Made by a program: the position numbers and the translations under genes. DNA of 64,000 nt from Bradyrhizobium sp. CB1717. GTDB lineage: Bacteria; Pseudomonadota; Alphaproteobacteria; Rhizobiales; Xanthobacteraceae. The notes beneath the pieces were generated by a model, which saw only the letters and a list, made by a program, of their open reading frames with translations, made no database searches and had not been told where the DNA came from. Positions 20,659-28,296 of this stretch are shown one piece after another (position 1 is the stretch's first letter; each line of letters opens with the position of its first letter). The stretch lies in contig NZ_CP121666.1 in the NCBI RefSeq assembly GCF_029714325.1, forward strand, positions 3,782,001 through 3,846,000. The letters run 5' to 3'.

Positions 20659-21234
20659 TCAGCCGGCGTCGGGAAGAGCGCGGGCGGGCGTACCGTACTT
20701 GATCTGGCGATACTCGGGATACCATTTTGTGAAGTAGATCGCGCTGTTGCGGGCGGCGAAGGCCACCGCAAGGCTCGACCAGACCGGCAGGCCGGGGACG
20801 TAAAGCAGCACGAGATTGGCGGCCGCCATCAGCAGCGCGGCGGCTGTCCACGCGCCGGTGATGACGTAATTGGCCGTGAGAAAGCCGGGCATTGCCGCGG
20901 TCTCGGCCGGGACGGATTCGAGCGCATATTGCAGCGTGAAGGGATGGCGGAGTAGCATCGAGCCGAGCGAGATGACGAAGATGCCGATGTCGACCGACAG
21001 CTTCACGCCGAGCGGGCCGAGGGCGGGGTCGATCAGCGCGAGATAGAGGCCGATCGCGGCGAACACGATTGCGGAGCCCGCGGCCAGGACCTTCACCGAG
21101 CGGCCGCGCGCGACATCGATCGCGACGGTGGCGAGGCAGATCGCGGAGGCCGTGACCACGCTGACCGCGGCCGATGTCACCAGCATGAGGAAGGTGAAAG
21201 CGCCGTAGGGCGCGAGGATCAGGAAAATCGCCAT
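20659..21234 (-). CDS. Polytopic membrane protein (191 aa), TetR-operon member
   Basis: The protein has about five or six transmembrane helices (for example TFLMLVTSAAVSVVTASAIC and IVFAAIGLYLALI) and a C-terminal hydrophilic end, KWYPEYRQIKYG. I do not recognise the family. It is the first gene after a promoter with two operator sites (21255-21273 and 21307-21325) matching those at the divergent tetR/carotenoid-oxygenase promoter. It is therefore probably controlled by the same repressor and co-transcribed with the YciB-like gene. Confidence 0.72.
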   Translation of the reverse strand: MAIFLILAPYGAFTFLMLVTSAAVSVVTASAICLATVAIDVARGRSVKVLAAGSAIVFAAIGLYLALIDPALGPLGVKLSVDIGIFVISLGSMLLRHPFTLQYALESVPAETAAMPGFLTANYVITGAWTAAALLMAAANLVLLYVPGLPVWSSLAVAFAARNSAIYFTKWYPEYRQIKYGTPARALPDAG

Positions 21235-21254
21235 GGGCCGCCTCGGTCGAACCG

Positions 21255-21273
21255 ATCTTTACGATGTAAAGAT
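21255..21273. promoter_or_regulatory. Probable TetR operator O1 (perfect)
   Basis: ATCTTTAC, spacer GAT, GTAAAGAT: a perfect 8-base inverted repeat. On the minus strand it lies immediately after a -10 (TACTAA, 21273-21278), spaced 17 bases from a -35 (TTGACC, 21296-21301), so a bound repressor would cover the transcription start. The identical arms recur at 23023. Confidence 0.85.
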
Positions 21274-21301
21274 TAGTAATCCAGGGGCGATGCCGGGTCA
21301 A
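21273..21301 (-). promoter_or_regulatory. Promoter of the 21234 membrane-protein operon
   Basis: Minus-strand TTGACC (21296-21301), 17 bases, TACTAA (21273-21278). The same arrangement recurs upstream of the carotenoid oxygenase gene, where TTGACG (23065-23070) is 17 bases from TATTCG (23042-23047). Confidence 0.65.
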
Positions 21302-21306
21302 GCAAA

Positions 21307-21325
21307 ATCTTTACAGTGTCAAAAT
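21307..21325. promoter_or_regulatory. Probable TetR operator O2 (imperfect)
   Basis: ATCTTTAC, spacer AGT, GTCAAAAT: a perfect left arm and a right arm matching 6 of 8. Its centre is 52 bases from that of O1, just upstream of the -35. It overlaps the stop codon of the small membrane-protein gene. Confidence 0.65.
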
Positions 21326-21574
21326 GACGTAGGCGACCTCTAAAAAATGAAGGGCTGCAACGGCTTGGTCTGAGGCCTCCTCGGCCAATTCCGTCCAGGG
21401 GAGGCGTGCCAGGAGCGGCAGCGCGGAGGCGATCAAAAGGCCGAGGCAGAGCAGAATGCCGCCGTTAAAGACGGTATGGCGGCTCCGCCGCAACCGGATC
21501 ATCTGCAATGCGAGCGCGGTGCCGGTCAGGGCAAGGAGGGCAAGGCAACCTGCGGTGAGGGAGGGCGTGTGCAT
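21311..21574 (-). CDS. Small membrane protein (87 aa)
   Basis: From the ATG at 21574 the product reads MHTPSLTAGCLALLALTGTA and has two hydrophobic helices (about 8-26 and 40-58) separated by a basic stretch, LRRSRHTVFNGG. The family is not recognised. It begins 35 bases after the carotenoid oxygenase stop and should be on the same transcript. Its stop codon overlaps operator O2 of the next promoter. Confidence 0.6.
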   Translation of the reverse strand: MHTPSLTAGCLALLALTGTALALQMIRLRRSRHTVFNGGILLCLGLLIASALPLLARLPWTELAEEASDQAVAALHFLEVAYVILTL

Positions 21575-21609
21575 GGGAGACCTCATTCGCGATGTCGCTC
21601 CGGGGGGCG

Positions 21610-23007
21610 CTACGCCGCACCCACCCAATTGCCGTGAAAGCCGTCTGGCACGCGGTGACCGAGCTGCACCAATGCGGCGGGGCCGGCCTCGATGTCGGTG
21701 GCATTGAACACGGCGAGGTCGCTGCGGTTCTCGCGCGCGCGCCAGACCACCGCGAGCAGCCAGCCGTCCCCCTCGGGTGCATCCTTCGATCGCTCGACGA
21801 AGACAGGCTCAGAGATGGTGTCGCCGGCCGGCAGCAGGTAATGACCGAGCCGTCTGCCGTTGCCGTCGACATGGACGATGCCGGACAACGCGCCGAACAT
21901 CGGCAGTCTTGGATTGGCGCAGGCGTACCAGCCATGACGGCTCTTCAGCCCGGCGCGGCGATCGTCGATGCGCGGGAATTCGCCGGTGAGGTCGTCGAGA
22001 TAGGTCTGCTGGAAGCGGTCGGTATTCCCCGTGAGATCGAAGGTCCAGCGGCAGTGGCGGGCGCGCGCCTTCTCCGGATCGGTCGGCCGTCCATCGGGAT
22101 GCGGAAACAACGGCGCCTCCTCGAACTGCATGACGTCGGCGACGATGCGGTCTCCGTCCTCCCACGCATTCATGACGTGGAAGACGTAGCAGGCCTCGCT
22201 GCGAAACCAGACGATGTCCTTCGCCGTACCGCTGCGCTTCATCACGCCGACATAGGCGCCCTTGTCCGGCTCCCAGGCATAGGGCGGCCGTCCGCTCATC
22301 GCGCGCTCCATGCTGCCGGTGATGGGCAGGATCGGAAACAGCACATGGTTCGCGGTGACGATGAAGTCGTGCACCATGCTGGCATAGGGCGCCTCGAAGC
22401 GCTCGAAGCGTGTCGCCTTGCCGGAGGCGTCGATCGTTCCGAAGGAGAGGGCAGGCGTCAGCGGTCCCGCGGCGTTGTAGCCGAAGAACACCAATTCGCC
22501 CGTCACGGGATCGACCTTCGGATGCGCCGTGAAACTGCCGGCGACGCGGCCCTGGTAGTTGTGATAGCCGCGCGTGGCCAGCGTGCCCGGCTCGATCTCG
22601 GTCGGCAGATGCGCCTCTTCCAGTGCCAGCAGCTTGCCGGCATGGAAGATAATGTTGGTGTTGGCGACGCCGCCGTCGGTGAGGCTTGCGGGCGCATCCG
22701 GCAGCTTGCGGCCGAAGCCGCCGAACAGCGCGCGGCCGGCATCGTGCTCGGCGAGCCATTTCGGCGTGCGGACCCAGCGGTTGCGGTAGCTGGCGCGGCC
22801 GTTATCGAGATGGAAGGCGTGCAGCATGCCGTCGCCGACGAACCAATGCGCGCCGGGAGAATCGAACTGCGGATTGGGGCCGTTGCGATAGAGCGTGCCG
22901 TTCAGCTCGCGTGGCAATTCGCCGACGATTTTCAGATGGGGCGCGTCGGCTTCGAACGGGATCGGCGCGATATTGTTGCGGCGCTCGGTGACGGCGTCGT
23001 GCTGCAC
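21610..23007 (-). CDS. Carotenoid oxygenase (RPE65 family)
   Basis: Non-haem iron dioxygenase family that cleaves carotenoids, apocarotenoids or related stilbenes. The 465-residue length is normal. Family landmarks are ELNGTLYRNGPNPQFD and HWFVGDGMLHAFHLDNG near the N-terminus, FTAHPKVDPVTGELVFFGY in the first blades, and HDFIVTANHVLF. Iron-ligand-type His residues are present in these and in the C-terminal PDGFHGNWV. I chose the GTG at 23007 because AAGGAGGG lies 8 bases upstream; an in-frame ATG at 23070 would overlap the operator. Expression is probably repressed by the divergent TetR protein. Substrate unknown. Confidence 0.9.
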   Translation of the reverse strand: MQHDAVTERRNNIAPIPFEADAPHLKIVGELPRELNGTLYRNGPNPQFDSPGAHWFVGDGMLHAFHLDNGRASYRNRWVRTPKWLAEHDAGRALFGGFGRKLPDAPASLTDGGVANTNIIFHAGKLLALEEAHLPTEIEPGTLATRGYHNYQGRVAGSFTAHPKVDPVTGELVFFGYNAAGPLTPALSFGTIDASGKATRFERFEAPYASMVHDFIVTANHVLFPILPITGSMERAMSGRPPYAWEPDKGAYVGVMKRSGTAKDIVWFRSEACYVFHVMNAWEDGDRIVADVMQFEEAPLFPHPDGRPTDPEKARARHCRWTFDLTGNTDRFQQTYLDDLTGEFPRIDDRRAGLKSRHGWYACANPRLPMFGALSGIVHVDGNGRRLGHYLLPAGDTISEPVFVERSKDAPEGDGWLLAVVWRARENRSDLAVFNATDIEAGPAALVQLGHRVPDGFHGNWVGAA

Positions 23008-23022
23008 GGCGTATCCCTCCTT

Positions 23023-23041
23023 ATCTTTACATCGTAAAGAT
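23023..23041. promoter_or_regulatory. Probable TetR operator O3 (perfect)
   Basis: ATCTTTAC, spacer ATC, GTAAAGAT: the exact reverse complement of O1. It lies between the -10 (TATTCG) and the ribosome binding site of the carotenoid oxygenase gene, covering the predicted start of transcription. Confidence 0.87.
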
Positions 23042-23070
23042 CGAATAGGACCAATCGCGGCGTCCGTCAA
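23042..23070 (-). promoter_or_regulatory. Promoter of the carotenoid oxygenase gene
   Basis: Minus-strand TTGACG (23065-23070), 17 bases, TATTCG (23042-23047), followed at once by operator O3. This geometry equals that of the promoter at 21273-21301. Confidence 0.62.
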
Positions 23071-23075
23071 GTGAA

Positions 23076-23094
23076 ATCTTTACACTGTCAATAT
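23076..23094. promoter_or_regulatory. Probable TetR operator O4 (imperfect), overlapping the tetR promoter
   Basis: ATCTTTAC, spacer ACT, GTCAATAT: perfect left arm, right arm 6 of 8. Its centre is 53 bases from that of O3. It covers the plus-strand -35 TTTACA (23079-23084), which is 17 bases from TATAGC (23102-23107), so tetR is probably autoregulated. Confidence 0.68.
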
Positions 23095-23113
23095 TGCGTC
23101 ATATAGCTTGCAA

Positions 23114-23842
23114 ATGGCCAAGACCGACACCAAGAGCGAAACGGCGCGAAGCTCGCGTGCCCCCGGAAAAATGACGTCGACCTCGGCATCGCGCACCTCG
23201 CGCCGCACGACGAGCGCGAAAACCGAGACGCCGTATCATCATGGCGCCCTCCGCGAAGCGCTGCTCCAGGCCGCCGAACGCGTGCTCGAGCGTGACGGCC
23301 TCGCCGGTCTGACCTTGCGGGCGGTGGCGCGCGAGGCGGGTGTCTCGCATGCCGCGCCCACCCATCATTTCGGCGATCTCACCGGCCTTCTCAGCGAGCT
23401 CGCGGCCGTCGGCTTCCGCCAGTTCAATGCGGCGATGGCCTCGGCCTGCGATACCGCCCCCACGCCGCTTGCGCGCGCATTGGCGCGGCCGAAAGCCTAC
23501 GTGGCCTATGCACAGGCTCATCCCGGCATGTACGGAATCATGTTTCGCACCGAGCGGCTCGATTATTCCCGTCCCTCCCTGCACGAGGCGGCGGAGGCTT
23601 CTTTTGCCGGGCTCGCCAACGCCATCGGCGCGATGCGGCAGGAGCAGATTAGCGGCGACGCGCTGACGCTGGAGCAGGGCGCCGCGATCGCGCGCGCCTG
23701 GTCGATGGTGCACGGCTTCACCACGCTGCTGCTCGACGGGCGGTTGAAGGATATCCTGGAGCGGCTGCCCGAGGGAACGACGGCCGAGCGGCTGCTCGAG
23801 TCGATGCTGACGGCGCCTATCACCACGAAACTTCCCGTGTAG
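23114..23842 (+). CDS. TetR-family transcriptional repressor
   Basis: The 242-residue protein has a Ser/Thr/Lys-rich N-terminal tail of about 38 residues. A TetR DNA-binding domain follows (about 40-95), with LTLRAVAREAGVSHAAPTHH as the helix-turn-helix. The ligand-binding domain carries the WSMVHGFTTLLLDGRL motif typical of the WHG subgroup. The ATG at 23114 is preferred over TTG at 23108. The predicted transcript start falls on or beside this ATG, so translation may be leaderless. It is divergent from the carotenoid oxygenase, and four palindromes in the locus are its likely binding sites. Confidence 0.88.
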   Translation: MAKTDTKSETARSSRAPGKMTSTSASRTSRRTTSAKTETPYHHGALREALLQAAERVLERDGLAGLTLRAVAREAGVSHAAPTHHFGDLTGLLSELAAVGFRQFNAAMASACDTAPTPLARALARPKAYVAYAQAHPGMYGIMFRTERLDYSRPSLHEAAEASFAGLANAIGAMRQEQISGDALTLEQGAAIARAWSMVHGFTTLLLDGRLKDILERLPEGTTAERLLESMLTAPITTKLPV

Positions 23843-23857
23843 CGGCTGTTCGGCGCT

Positions 23858-24049
23858 TTAGCGCATCGTCGCGAGCTCGCTGGGCTTGCCGACCTGCCGG
23901 CAGTTCTTCGGCGCCGTCGAGCTATAGGCGGTGCCCACGGATTGGGCGTTCGCGCCATCGAGGACGGTGCTCGTCAGCAAGATCTCGAGGCACGCGGAGG
24001 TGATGCGGATCGTCACGAGACCTCGAATGCAGCGGGAACTCCGTACCAT
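23858..24049 (-). pseudogene. Possible remnant of a small secreted protein
   Basis: This minus-strand opening encodes a fragment of signal-peptide character (ILLTSTVLDGANAQS) followed by TAYSSTAPKNCRQVGKPSE and then a stop. The last part resembles the beginning of the mature region of a secreted protein family common in this genus (S-x-Y-T-S-x-A-P-K-x-C), but the rest is missing. The start has no good ribosome binding site. It fills part of the 336-base gap 23843-24178; nothing else is evident there. Confidence 0.3.
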
Positions 24050-24178
24050 CTGACGACTTCATTGTGGGCAAGGTTCAAACAGGCCCGCGAGAGACCTGAC
24101 AGCGGCGCGGAATCGTTCTAGAAGAGCGGCTTCGCTTGAAGCTCATGCGGCCTCGTACGCGTCCTCGTTCTCCTGATC

Positions 24179-24742
24179 ATGCCAGCCACATCGTCGAACA
24201 AACCCTATCGCGTCGGCCGCTCCAAGACCGGGCTCGGCCTCTTCGCCACCAAACCGATCAAAAAGGGAACCCGGATCATCCGTTATTACGGACCGATCCT
24301 GGACTCGCGAATCCCCGAGCAGGACGAGATCGAGAACAAATATCTGTTCGAGCTCAACGGCCGCTGGACCATCGACGGCTCGGTGCGCAAGAATCTGGCG
24401 CGCTACATCAACCATTCCTGCCGGCCCAATGCGGAATCGGACGTCCGCCCGCGCGAACGCAAGGTCTTCATCCGCGCCATCAAGAACATCGAGCCGGGCG
24501 ACGAGATCAACTACGACTACGGCACCGACTATTTCAAAGCCTATCTGAAGCCGATCGGCTGCAAGTGCGTTTCCTGCGAGGCCAAGCGCAAGAAGCTGCG
24601 TGCCGAGGAGCGGGCTGAGCGTGCCAAGGTGAAGGCGCGCACGGAAGCCAAGGCGGCCAAGAAGGCGCCCACAAAGGCGGCCAAAAAGAAAAAGCTCAAC
24701 GGCCACGCCCTCGGCAAGGCCAACGGCCGCGCGCGGGCGTAG
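24179..24742 (+). CDS. SET-domain lysine methyltransferase with basic tail
   Basis: The 187-residue protein consists of a SET domain (about residues 8-120) with KTGLGLFATKPIKKGTRI at the start, the S-adenosylmethionine site NHSCRPNAE (78-86) and the catalytic NYDYG (111-115). A post-SET-like Cys cluster, CKCVSC (128-133), follows and could bind zinc. The last 50 residues are Lys/Ala-rich with AKKAPTKAAKKKK, reminiscent of histone-H1-like DNA-binding tails. It probably methylates a lysine in a protein, possibly a nucleoid or ribosomal protein; the target is unknown. Confidence 0.9.
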   Translation: MPATSSNKPYRVGRSKTGLGLFATKPIKKGTRIIRYYGPILDSRIPEQDEIENKYLFELNGRWTIDGSVRKNLARYINHSCRPNAESDVRPRERKVFIRAIKNIEPGDEINYDYGTDYFKAYLKPIGCKCVSCEAKRKKLRAEERAERAKVKARTEAKAAKKAPTKAAKKKKLNGHALGKANGRARA

Positions 24743-24883
24743 CCCGCCCTTAAGCCTCCGGCTCAACTGTCATCCAGTACGCCGCAGCTTCTCCGCATAC
24801 GTTTACTGCCTCTGGAATTCTGGGTCGCCCGGTCCAGTGCGCGATTGCGCACAAGGCCGGGCGACGACAGAAAGTATGTGGCC

Positions 24884-25282
24884 TCACGCCGTCACCACAC
24901 CCGCACTCTTCCGCAATCCCCAAAATTGCAGCTCGGCAAACACGCCGGTGGCGATTGCCTGCGCGACGACCATGAGCTCGCCGGCGAGGTTCGGCGACAC
25001 CGCGCCCGAGAACAGCAGTGCGATGCTGCCGACCGTCCAGGCCGCATTGCCGATCACGACCAGCAGCACGAGCGGCTTCGCCACCGTGGCCCGCGAGGCG
25101 AGCCAGCCGACCAGGGCGGTGTAGGCGATCAGGAACAGGCCGGTCTCGCGCAGCAGCGCTTCGGGCAGGTTGAACAGCGCTGCGAACGCGCTCGCGCCGA
25201 AGGTGAAGCCGAGGGCGGCAACGCCGCTGAAGACGGCGTCGGCGAGCAGGGCGCGGCGCAGGAAGGTGGATGCATCGATCAT
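24884..25282 (-). CDS. Membrane protein, four helices (132 aa)
   Basis: From the ATG at 25282 the product reads MIDASTFLRRALLADAVFSG and has four hydrophobic helices, with TGLFLIAYTALVGWLASR and LVLLVVIGNAAWTVGSIALL in the middle. It belongs to a group of small membrane proteins found widely in this genus, function unknown. A ribosome binding site (AAGGAGA) precedes the ATG. It probably forms an operon with the 76-aa gene just upstream, divergent from the MmyB-type regulator. Confidence 0.72.
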   Translation of the reverse strand: MIDASTFLRRALLADAVFSGVAALGFTFGASAFAALFNLPEALLRETGLFLIAYTALVGWLASRATVAKPLVLLVVIGNAAWTVGSIALLFSGAVSPNLAGELMVVAQAIATGVFAELQFWGLRKSAGVVTA

Positions 25283-25319
25283 CGTGGTCTCCTTGGTTGG
25301 GGTGGGCGCGGGGTGAAAC

Positions 25320-25550
25320 TCAGTGCAGTCCGCGCCACCAGGCGCGGAGCAGGCGGGCGAGACGGAACGGGCAGAGGCTCCTGCCGACGCCGTGCTCGAA
25401 GGCGATGACCTGCGCGACCACATAGTCGCCGGTCGAATGCACCAGCGGCTCCGGCATGTTGAGGCTGCGCGCCAGCATCCGGGTTGCGAATGCCATCGCC
25501 CAGGGCAAGACGTGGTCTGCGACGGTCCGGTAGAGCAGCAGCGCGATCAT
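25320..25550 (-). CDS. Small hypothetical protein (76 aa)
   Basis: The start at 25550 (MIALLLYRTVADHVLPW) has CAGGAGA 6-8 bases upstream; an ATG at 25556 is too close to that site. The protein has a mildly hydrophobic N-terminus and a basic C-terminus (RLARLLRAWWRG). No family recognised. It is divergent from the XRE regulator at 25652, with only about 100 bases between starts, and is therefore a likely regulatory target. Confidence 0.62.
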   Translation of the reverse strand: MIALLLYRTVADHVLPWAMAFATRMLARSLNMPEPLVHSTGDYVVAQVIAFEHGVGRSLCPFRLARLLRAWWRGLH

Positions 25551-25651
25551 GGTCATCTCCTGTTGCGACCGAAGATGCGTCGCCGCGTGGGCCAATTCGA
25601 TTACCTCGTGGGTAATGGAAGGGCCGAAATCCGCATGCTAGGTTTTTGGTC

Positions 25652-26473
25652 ATGAACGCACATGCATCCACGGCCCAGGCCGAACGTAGCCAGCCGGTCC
25701 ATATCGGCGACCATTTGCGCGAATGGCGGCAGCGCCGCCGCATGAGCCAGCTCGATCTGGCGGGCGAAGCCGAGATCTCGGCGCGGCACCTGAGCTTCGT
25801 CGAGACCGGCCGCGCCGCGCCCTCGCGCGACATGGTGCTGAGGCTCGCCGAACGCCTCGACGTGCCCCTGCGCGAACGCAACGTGCTGCTGGTCGCGGCC
25901 GGTTTCGCACCGGCCTTCCCGCAGCGCCCGCTGGAGGATCCCGCCTTGAAGTCAGCCCGCCGGGCGATCGACCTCGTCCTCAAAGCACATGAGCCCAATC
26001 CGGCGCTTGCAGTGGACCGTCACTGGAATCTCGTTTCTGCGAACCGCATGGTGGCGCCGCTGCTCGCCGGCATCCCGCAGCGGCTGCTCGGCCAACCCGT
26101 CAACGTGCTGCGGCTCGCCTTCCATCCCGAGGCGCTGGCGCCGCGCACGGTCAATCTCGCGGAATGGTGCGGGCATCTGCTGGAGCGGCTGCACCGGCAA
26201 TGCGAGGCGACGGCCGATCCGGAACTGATCAAGCTCTACAACGACCTCAAGAGCTGTCCGATCCCGGCACGATCGGCGCCGCTGTCGAGCGACAATGTCG
26301 CGATCCCCTTCAAGCTGCGCCATGACGGGGAGATCCTCAGTTTCTTCTCCACCACCATGGTGTTCGGCACGCCCGTCGACATCACGTTGTCGGAGCTGGC
26401 GCTGGAAACGTTCTTCCCGGCCGATGAGCGTACCGCCGAGCGCTTGAAGCAGATGGCCGCCGGCCTGCGGTAG
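25652..26473 (+). CDS. XRE-family regulator with MmyB-like ligand-binding domain (copy 1)
   Basis: The 273-residue protein has an N-terminal helix-turn-helix (about residues 22-80) with RRMSQLDLAGEAEISARHLSF and LRLAERLDVPLRERN. The C-terminal MmyB-like domain (about 105-260) contains AVDRHWNLVSANRM, a PAS-like fold in this family that binds a small, possibly fatty-acid-like ligand. The ATG at 25652 is preferred to an upstream TTG. It probably controls the divergent 25550-24884 pair. A second regulator of the same type follows at 26514. Confidence 0.88.
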   Translation: MNAHASTAQAERSQPVHIGDHLREWRQRRRMSQLDLAGEAEISARHLSFVETGRAAPSRDMVLRLAERLDVPLRERNVLLVAAGFAPAFPQRPLEDPALKSARRAIDLVLKAHEPNPALAVDRHWNLVSANRMVAPLLAGIPQRLLGQPVNVLRLAFHPEALAPRTVNLAEWCGHLLERLHRQCEATADPELIKLYNDLKSCPIPARSAPLSSDNVAIPFKLRHDGEILSFFSTTMVFGTPVDITLSELALETFFPADERTAERLKQMAAGLR

Positions 26474-26513
26474 CGCCGTTTACAGGAGGGAGCTGCGCTC
26501 GCATAATCGGCGC

Positions 26514-27338
26514 ATGGACACACGCGCGTTCCGGCGATTGCGGCCGGCCAATCCCGTCGGTGACCTCCTGCGTGGCTGGCGCACGCGTCGCACGCTGAGC
26601 CAGGCCGAGCTGGCGTTCGAGGCCGGCATCTCGATCAAGCATCTGAGCTATGTCGAGACCGGCAAGGCGGCGGCAAGCCGGGACATCCTGCTGCAGCTTG
26701 CGTCCGCGCTCGACCTGTCGCTGCGTGACCGCAATGCGCTGCTCGAGGCCGGCGGCTTCGCGCGGCAATATGGTGAGCGCGATCTGTCTGCGCCGGAGCT
26801 GGCCGAGGCGCGGCGTGCCATCGATCTTCTGCTCAGCCGTCACGAGCCGTTCCCCGCGATCGTCACCGACCGGCGCTGGAACGTGATGCAGGCCAATCGC
26901 GCGGCATCGCGCCTGATGACCATGCTGCTTGGCCCGGCGCGCATGCAGCGCCCGCTCAATCACATGCGCATGTTCCTCGCGCCGGACGAGCTCAAGCCGT
27001 TCGTCGAGAATTGGCCGACCGTTGCGGCCGCGCTGCTGGCGCGGGCGCGGCATGAGGCGATGGCCGCGCCGCTCGATGAGGCCCTGCAATCGACCTGGCG
27101 CGAATTAATGCGGCTGCCGCAACTTCCTGCGCCTGTGACCGAGGACAACGCCGTGCCGGGGCCGCTCTGCGAGGTGCGCCTGTGCAAGGGCGACGTCGGC
27201 ATTGGACTGATCGGTGCGGTGCTGACGCTCGGCACGCCGCAGGACGTGACGCTGCAGGAGCTGCGCGTCGAGATGTTCATGCCGGTCGATGTCGCATCCG
27301 AGGCAGCTCTGATCGCGCTTGCGGCTCAGGACGCCTGA
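26514..27338 (+). CDS. XRE-family regulator with MmyB-like ligand-binding domain (copy 2)
   Basis: A 274-residue paralogue of the preceding gene. The helix-turn-helix reads TLSQAELAFEAGISIKHLSY, and the C-terminal domain holds IVTDRRWNVMQANRAASRL. It starts 41 bases after copy 1 in the same orientation, so the two may be co-transcribed. Its last 13 bases overlap the end of the convergent thioesterase gene. The pair may be a duplication with divergent ligand or target preference. Confidence 0.87.
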   Translation: MDTRAFRRLRPANPVGDLLRGWRTRRTLSQAELAFEAGISIKHLSYVETGKAAASRDILLQLASALDLSLRDRNALLEAGGFARQYGERDLSAPELAEARRAIDLLLSRHEPFPAIVTDRRWNVMQANRAASRLMTMLLGPARMQRPLNHMRMFLAPDELKPFVENWPTVAAALLARARHEAMAAPLDEALQSTWRELMRLPQLPAPVTEDNAVPGPLCEVRLCKGDVGIGLIGAVLTLGTPQDVTLQELRVEMFMPVDVASEAALIALAAQDA

Positions 27339-28126
27339 GCCTGCACGGCTTCGCGCCGCTCGAAGCTCATGGCCTGCATCACCTCTGCAAACGGACCCTT
27401 AAGGTCGCTCAGCGTCGCCGTGGTGAGGCCCGCGCCATGAGCGCCGACGCGCGTCGCGGCGCGGATCAATATCCATTCGCCCTCCGGCGGACGGAAGAAG
27501 TAGAGGCTGATCTCCGGGTTGATGAAGGTCCAGTCGCGCATGTCGACGATCTGCGCGACCCCGCTGGCGAAGTCCGCGGCCTGCACGGCCTGGAGCAGCG
27601 GCGTGTTGGGCTCGCCCTCGACCAGCGGCGCATCGAGCCGCATCCAGGCCGCTGCCGGGCCCGGCTTCTCCAGTGCGCCCTCGATCAGCCGCACCGAGAC
27701 GTTCTGGAAATAACGGCTCCATTTCTGCGCGAAGGCCGGCGGCGGGCTGCCGGCTTCGGGCCGCGTGTCGAGCGCCGTGGGCCCGGCGAAGGGATCGAGC
27801 GGCGATTCTGCGCTCGGTGCCGTCAGCAGCGCCGTGCAGCGGCCGATCTCGGTCTCGCCGTCCATCAGCCGCACCTGCAAGGTCTTGGCCTTGCGGCCGT
27901 CGCGCAGCAGTTCGGTGACGGTCCTGAACAGGCGCAGGCCTGCCGGCCGCCACAGATCGAAGGTCAGGCGCCGCACCGCAAAGCCGGATTCCGCCGCGAG
28001 CCGCGCGACGTCGCGGGTCATCAGTGCAGTGGTGGCGCTTCCCTGCAGCATGTCCGTCGACCACGGACCGCCGGCATGCTCGGTCGCCCGGAATTGATGG
28101 CCTTCCGGCTTGAAAATGGCGGTCAT
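27326..28126 (-). CDS. Acyl-CoA thioesterase-like protein (double hotdog)
   Basis: The 266-residue product from the ATG at 28126 (behind GGGGAGA) has an N-terminal half with GPWSTDMLQGSATTALMTRD and LTFDLWRPAG. The C-terminal half has DWTFINPEISLYFFRPPEGEW and GLTTATLSDLKGPFAEVMQAM. Both halves resemble the hotdog repeats of TesB-like thioesterases, and Asp/Thr residues at the usual positions suggest hydrolysis of a thioester. Substrate unknown. It converges on the XRE gene. Confidence 0.82.
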   Translation of the reverse strand: MTAIFKPEGHQFRATEHAGGPWSTDMLQGSATTALMTRDVARLAAESGFAVRRLTFDLWRPAGLRLFRTVTELLRDGRKAKTLQVRLMDGETEIGRCTALLTAPSAESPLDPFAGPTALDTRPEAGSPPPAFAQKWSRYFQNVSVRLIEGALEKPGPAAAWMRLDAPLVEGEPNTPLLQAVQAADFASGVAQIVDMRDWTFINPEISLYFFRPPEGEWILIRAATRVGAHGAGLTTATLSDLKGPFAEVMQAMSFERREAVQAQAS

Positions 28127-28296
28127 CGCGGTCTCCCCTTGGGCTGCATCGTGGCCGCAACTATCGGGGCGAGGGCGACCGGTCACAATAACCGCAGAGG
28201 TGAAGTCGTGAGCCATGCAGGACGGGTGCCTTGCGCCGCCCCCGGTTCGGCTTATCTTCCGACGAACCCTCGAAGTGCCCGAAGGAGGCGCCTGAC

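Noticed and set aside
19688..21301. A 537-residue minus-strand frame covering two membrane genes
   Set aside because: Only its last 98 codons (from 19984) look like protein; the rest is an out-of-frame reading of the YciB-like and neighbouring membrane genes.
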